From: Oscillospiraceae bacterium
GTDB lineage: Bacteria; Bacillota; Clostridia; Oscillospirales; Oscillospiraceae
DNA: 62,910 bases
Reading direction: 5' to 3'
NCBI GenBank assembly: GCA_020025425.1
Contig: JAHHSD010000007.1
Span: forward strand, 1-62,910
Part shown: positions 59,096 through 62,910 of the stretch, one piece after another
Numbering within the stretch: the first letter of the stretch is position 1
Layout: each line of letters opens with the position of its first letter
Translations under genes and position numbers: made by a program
Notes under the pieces: model-generated
What the model was told of the DNA's origin: nothing
Seen by the model: only the letters and a program-made list of their open reading frames with translations
Databases searched by the model: none

Positions 59096-60292
59096 ATGTT
59101 CGGTGATTTTCTGTATCTGCTCCGGCAGAGCGGACTGAAGGTGTCGCTGACCGAGTGGATGGCCCTCCAGGAGGGGCTGGACAAGGGACTCCATGGGGCC
59201 AGCCTCACCGGCTTTTATTACCTGTGCCGGGCCCTGCTGGTGAAGAGCGAGGCCGACTTTGACCGCTTCGACCGCTGCTTTCTGGAGTACTTCAGGGACG
59301 TGCCCTTTGAGCAGGAGATCTCTCAGGAGCTGATGGACTGGCTGGACCGGCCCGACGTGCTCACCGACCATGCCAACTGGGACGAGGAGCAGGCGCTGCG
59401 CAATATGGGCCTGTCCGAGGAGGAGATCGAAAAAATGCTCCGGGAGCGGCTGGCCGAGCAGAAGGAGGAGCACAACGGCGGCCGGTACTGGGTGGGCACC
59501 CACGGCATGTCTGTGTTCGGCAACTCCGGCCTTTCCCCCAACGGCATCCGAGTGGGCGGTCAGTCCCAGGGGCGCCGGGCCTTCCGGGTGGCCGGGGAGC
59601 GGCGGTTCCGGGACTTCCGGGGAGACAACACCCTGGATACCCGGCAGTTCCAGGTGGCCCTGCGCCACCTGCGGCAGTTCTCCGGGCTGGTGGATCTGCC
59701 CCCCACCGAGTTCGATGTGGACAACACCATCCAGGACACCGCCCAGCAGGGCGGCATGCTGAAGGTGCGCTACAAGCGCCCCCGGGAGAACACCGTCAAG
59801 GTGCTGCTGCTCATGGACTCGGGGGGCTCCATGGACTACTACACCAGGCTGTGCTCCGCCCTCTTCCAGGCGGTGAGCAAGTCGGGCCATTTCAAGGACT
59901 TGCAGGTCTTTTATTTCCACAACTGTGTGTATGGCCGCCTGTACCGGGACCCCATGCTCCGCTCGGCCCAGTCGGTGGAGACCCAGTGGGTGCTGGACAA
60001 CATCCACGCCGACTACAAGGTCATCTTCGTGGGCGACGCCCAGATGGCGCCCTACGAGCTCATGGGCGGCTGGTACCGGGACGGCCGGGAGGACGGCCCC
60101 CGGTGCGGCATGGACTGGCTGAAGCGGTTCCGGGAGCGGTACCAGAATACGGTTTGGCTCAATCCCAGCCAGCGGCCCAGCTGGGGCGGCTACTGGACCC
60201 AGACCTATGACGCCATCGCCCAGGTTTTCCCCATGTTTCCCCTGACAGTGGACGGCCTGGAGGAGGGCATGAAGAAGCTGCTCAGCCGGTGA
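59096..60292 (+). CDS. VWA-domain protein (CoxE-like), MoxR partner
   Basis: 398 residues. The N-terminal helical part (FLYLLRQSGLKVSLTEWMAL) and a linker rich in Arg/Gly lead to a von Willebrand A domain with MIDAS-type LLLMDSGGSMDYY (Gly at the usual Ser position, common in this subgroup), and VIFVGDAQMAPYEL later. It is coupled to the MoxR ATPase and probably delivers or recognises its client. Confidence 0.88.
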   Translation: MFGDFLYLLRQSGLKVSLTEWMALQEGLDKGLHGASLTGFYYLCRALLVKSEADFDRFDRCFLEYFRDVPFEQEISQELMDWLDRPDVLTDHANWDEEQALRNMGLSEEEIEKMLRERLAEQKEEHNGGRYWVGTHGMSVFGNSGLSPNGIRVGGQSQGRRAFRVAGERRFRDFRGDNTLDTRQFQVALRHLRQFSGLVDLPPTEFDVDNTIQDTAQQGGMLKVRYKRPRENTVKVLLLMDSGGSMDYYTRLCSALFQAVSKSGHFKDLQVFYFHNCVYGRLYRDPMLRSAQSVETQWVLDNIHADYKVIFVGDAQMAPYELMGGWYRDGREDGPRCGMDWLKRFRERYQNTVWLNPSQRPSWGGYWTQTYDAIAQVFPMFPLTVDGLEEGMKKLLSR

Positions 60293-60302
60293 GCCCAGCC
60301 CC

Positions 60303-60331
60303 TTGACTTTTTCTCCGCCCGGTGATATAGT
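60303..60331 (+). promoter_or_regulatory. Promoter of thrS
   Basis: TTGACT (60303-60308), a 17-bp spacer and TATAGT (60326-60331); transcription starts near 60338. Confidence 0.82.
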
Positions 60332-60337
60332 GTATCC

Positions 60338-60575
60338 ATTCAAAATGGCACAGACGGAGAAGAAACCGCCAAAAGCGCACAGAGAGGGACACATTTGGTG
60401 CAAGTGTTCTGCGTGGACAGCGGCCGTACCACTCCTGAGCCGCCCGGGACGACCGGGACGGGCCCGCCCGTTACAGCGGTCACAAGCGGCAGTCGTCCGA
60501 CTGCAAGCAGGGTGGAACCGTGGAGCCTTTTATCAGCTTCACCCCTGAATCTCGTCAGGGGTGAGGCTTTTTTAT
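60338..60575 (+). promoter_or_regulatory. T-box leader of thrS
   Basis: The T-box sequence AGGGTGGAACCGTGG is at 60509-60523. It is followed by a terminator hairpin (gcttcacccctga / tcaggggtgaggc, 60536-60567) with a T-run. Uncharged tRNA-Thr binding favours the antiterminator and turns thrS on. An ACC at 60428-60430 is a possible specifier, but the stem I fold was not resolved. Confidence 0.92.
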
Positions 60576-60611
60576 TGCCTCCGCCCCAGAATTTAAAGGA
60601 GGAACATGACC

Positions 60612-62405
60612 ATGGCTGAAAACAATGAATTTACCTTTGAAAATCCCGAGTACAAGAAAACCTACTGGCACACCTGCTCCCACATCATGGCCCAGGCCGT
60701 CAAGCGCCTGTGGCCCGAGGTGAAGCTGGCCATCGGCCCCGCCATCGACGAGGGCTGGTACTACGACATGGACGCCCCCTTCTCCTTCACCCTGGAGCAT
60801 CTGGAGAAGATCGAGGCCGAGATGCGCAAGATCTGTAAGGAGAAGCTGAAGCTGGAGCGCTTCGAGCTGCCCCGGGCCGAGGCCCTCAAGCTCATGGAGG
60901 AGAAGGGCGAGCCCTTCAAGGTGGAGCTCATCAACGATCTTCCTGAGGACGCCACCATCTCCTTCTACAAGCAGGGCGAGTTCACCGACCTGTGTGCCGG
61001 TCCCCACCTGGACTCCACCGGCCGGGTGAAGGGCAACGCCATTAAGCTCACCGCCTGCAACGCCGCCTACTGGCGGGGCGACTCCAACCGCGAGACCCTC
61101 CAGCGTATCTACGGCATCGCCTTCCCTAAGAAGGACGAGCTGGACGAGTACCTGGCCAAGATCGAGGAGGCCAAGAAGCGGGACCACAACAAGCTGGGCC
61201 GGGAGCTGGAGTATTTCACCACTGTGGACTATATCGGCCAGGGCCTGCCCATCCTGCTGCCCAAGGGCGCCCGCACCATCCAGCTGCTCCAGCGCTGGAT
61301 CGAGGACACCGAGCAGGCCCGTGGCTATCAGCTGACCAAGACCCCCCTCATGGCCAAGCGGGACCTCTATAAGATCTCCGGCCACTGGGACCACTATCTG
61401 GACGGCATGTTCATCCTGGGAGATCCCCACGACGAGACCAAGGAGTGCTTCGCTCTGCGTCCCATGACCTGCCCCTTCCAGTATCAGGTGTTCCTGAACC
61501 GGGCCCGCTCCTACCGCGAGCTGCCCATGCGTCTGAACGAGACCTCCACCCTGTTCCGCAATGAGGACTCCGGCGAGATGCACGGCCTGATCCGTGTGCG
61601 CCAGTTCACCATCTCCGAGGGCCACCTGATCATCCGGCCCGAGCAGCTGGAGGAGGAGTTCAAGGGCTGCCTGGATCTGGCCAACTACTGCCTGGAGACC
61701 CTGGGTCTGAAGGAGGACTGCACCTTCCGCTTCTCCCAGTGGGACCCCGCCAACCCCGGCAACAAGTACGAGGGCACCGCCGAGCAGTGGGAGCTGGCTC
61801 AGAGCACCATGGCCAAGATCCTGGAGGATCTGGGCGTGGAGTATGAGATCGGCATCGACGAGGCCGCCTTCTACGGACCCAAGCTGGACATCCAGTGCAA
61901 AAACGTGTTCGGCAAGGAGGACACCCTCATCACCATCCAGATCGACATGCTGCTGGCCAAGAAGTTCGGCATGGAGTATGTGGACGCCGACGGTCAGAAA
62001 AAGACCCCCTATATCATCCACCGCACCTCCATGGGCTGCTACGAGCGCACCCTGGCCCTGCTGATCGAGAAGTACGCCGGCGCTCTGCCCGCCTGGATGT
62101 CCCCCGAGCAGGTGCGCATCATGCCCATCACCGACCGCACCAACGACTATGCCTATGATCTGAGAGAGAGCCTGGCCAAGCAGGGCTTCCGCGTTGAGGT
62201 GGACAGCCGCAACGAGAAGATCGGCAAGAAGATCCGTGAGGCCACCATGGAGAAGGTCCCCTATATGCTGGTTGTGGGCGACCGGGATATGGAGAACAAG
62301 ACCGTCTCCATCCGCCACCGCTCCGGCGAGGACCTGGGCGCCATGAGCCTGGAGCAGTTCTCCGCCATGCTGAAGGAAGAGGTCGACACCAAGGCCATCA
62401 AGTAA
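60612..62405 (+). CDS. thrS: Threonyl-tRNA synthetase without TGS domain
   Basis: 597 residues against about 640 for the usual enzyme. It attaches Thr to tRNA-Thr and edits Ser mischarging. The protein begins at the editing domain (YWHTCSHIMAQAVKRLWPE with the HxxxH metal/water site, later TDLCAGPHLD), so the N-terminal TGS module is absent. Class II motifs follow: RNEDSGEMHGLIRVRQFTIS and HRTSMGCYERTLALLIEKYA; the anticodon-binding domain starts near SPEQVRIMPITDR. AGGAGG is 9 bases before ATG 60612; the ATG at 60606 is too close. Confidence 0.97.
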   Translation: MAENNEFTFENPEYKKTYWHTCSHIMAQAVKRLWPEVKLAIGPAIDEGWYYDMDAPFSFTLEHLEKIEAEMRKICKEKLKLERFELPRAEALKLMEEKGEPFKVELINDLPEDATISFYKQGEFTDLCAGPHLDSTGRVKGNAIKLTACNAAYWRGDSNRETLQRIYGIAFPKKDELDEYLAKIEEAKKRDHNKLGRELEYFTTVDYIGQGLPILLPKGARTIQLLQRWIEDTEQARGYQLTKTPLMAKRDLYKISGHWDHYLDGMFILGDPHDETKECFALRPMTCPFQYQVFLNRARSYRELPMRLNETSTLFRNEDSGEMHGLIRVRQFTISEGHLIIRPEQLEEEFKGCLDLANYCLETLGLKEDCTFRFSQWDPANPGNKYEGTAEQWELAQSTMAKILEDLGVEYEIGIDEAAFYGPKLDIQCKNVFGKEDTLITIQIDMLLAKKFGMEYVDADGQKKTPYIIHRTSMGCYERTLALLIEKYAGALPAWMSPEQVRIMPITDRTNDYAYDLRESLAKQGFRVEVDSRNEKIGKKIREATMEKVPYMLVVGDRDMENKTVSIRHRSGEDLGAMSLEQFSAMLKEEVDTKAIK

Positions 62406-62415
62406 AAAACCATGG

Positions 62416-62446
62416 AAAAGGACCGCACGGCTGTGCGGTCCTTTTT
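62416..62446 (+). terminator. Terminator of thrS
   Basis: The stem aaaaggaccgcac / gtgcggtcctttt with a ggct loop, then T residues. Confidence 0.94.
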
Positions 62447-62475
62447 GTTTGCCGTGTATTGTATGGATATCGTGG

Positions 62476-62503
62476 TTGTATTTTTGAGTGATTATGATAC
62501 AAT
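62476..62503 (+). promoter_or_regulatory. Promoter of the last gene
   Basis: TTGTAT (62476-62481), 16 bp, TACAAT (62498-62503) with an extended TGA before the -10. Confidence 0.65.
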
Positions 62504-62585
62504 GGTGGAAAAGTATGGAATGATAACTGTATTTTATGGGCGTCATAAGCTGAAATCGAGTTTAGTATAAAAAGGAGTGGAAACC

Positions 62586-62910
62586 ATGAAAAAAAGAACA
62601 AGTATTCTGTTGGCGCTGATTCTATGCCTGGGGCTAACGACCACTGCCTTTGCGGCGGATGGGTATGCGCCCTACACCTTCGAGGGTCATCAGTGTCAGA
62701 CAAAATTTATTGACAACCGCTACGGTTATGCCGAGTATAGTGTGCCGGTGGTCATTCAATTTGAGGCCGCCAAAGTCAAACAGCAAACAAGCATTGTGTT
62801 TCATGCGGATGGCAGCAAGGAACCTCAGAATGTTTTGGTTATTCTGGTCAAGCCTGGCAGTGAGGTCACTGTTGAGACACCAATGACAACACAAACTGAC
62901 ATTGACAATA
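62586..62910 (+). CDS. Secreted protein, 5' part only
   Basis: The frame is open to the window edge (108 codons seen). A clear signal peptide (MKKRTSILLALILCLGLTTT, then AFA-A cleavage) is followed by DGYAPYTFEGHQCQTKF and IDNRYGYAEYSVPVVIQFEA. No domain is recognised. Base composition is poorer in GC than the rest of the window. AAGGAG is 8 bases before the ATG. Confidence 0.8.
   Translation, partial: MKKRTSILLALILCLGLTTTAFAADGYAPYTFEGHQCQTKFIDNRYGYAEYSVPVVIQFEAAKVKQQTSIVFHADGSKEPQNVLVILVKPGSEVTVETPMTTQTDIDN

Overview
The window (about 63 kb, GC-rich, roughly 60%) comes from a spore-forming, low-branching Firmicute. Supporting features are a spoIIE gene, a forespore-type promoter in front of a D-Ala-D-Ala carboxypeptidase, the paired glgC/glgD pyrophosphorylase genes, a T-box leader on thrS, a KOW-domain gene between map and infA, and strong AGGAGG ribosome binding sites throughout. 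High GC together with this gene set suggests the Oscillospiraceae (Flavonifractor/Lawsonibacter/Intestinimonas-like gut clostridia). The family assignment is inference.

Layout. (1) 1-9.7 kb holds the 3' end of pnp, a membrane acyltransferase, a sugar-transfer-type ATP-grasp enzyme, a convergent padR-DUF1700-DUF4097 operon, nicotinate phosphoribosyltransferase, then glf and a family 2 glycosyltransferase (surface polysaccharide, galactofuranose), and a lipoprotein. (2) 9.8-16.8 kb, all minus strand, holds spoIIE, a PAP2 phosphatase, a small lipoprotein and a GntR/ABC-ATPase/permease operon of the Ytr type. (3) 17-33.6 kb is one contiguous S10-spc-alpha ribosomal protein cluster, rpsJ to rplQ, including secY, adk, map, infA and rpoA. 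It is broken by long, highly structured intergenic stretches before rpsJ, between rpsJ and rplC, before rpsH (with its own strong promoter) and before rplQ. (4) 33.7-42.7 kb, minus strand, is a complete glycogen cluster glgB-glgC-glgD-glgA plus glgP. GlgB carries an unusual 171-residue Lys/Ala/Pro tail. (5) 43.0-44.2 kb is a D,D-carboxypeptidase.

(6) 44.4-57.8 kb, plus strand, is a compact PBSX/Xkd-like contractile phage element: terminase, portal, protease, decoration protein, capsid, connectors, sheath, tube, frameshifted tail chaperone, LysM/hub, spike, wedge, baseplate J and YmfQ-like protein. No integrase, repressor, replication, fibre or lysis gene is visible, and the usual long tape measure is replaced by a 194-residue hydrophilic protein. 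Many cistrons overlap by ATGA/TGATG. This looks like a domesticated particle (gene-transfer-agent-like or killing/secretion particle) and is the best candidate here for a poorly described system. The 3' end of its terminase gene is duplicated around a hairpin-rich spacer.

(7) 57.8-62.9 kb holds secG, a MoxR ATPase and its VWA partner, a T-box-controlled thrS lacking the TGS domain, and the start of a secreted protein cut by the window edge.

All calls rest on reading the sequence. No database search was run.
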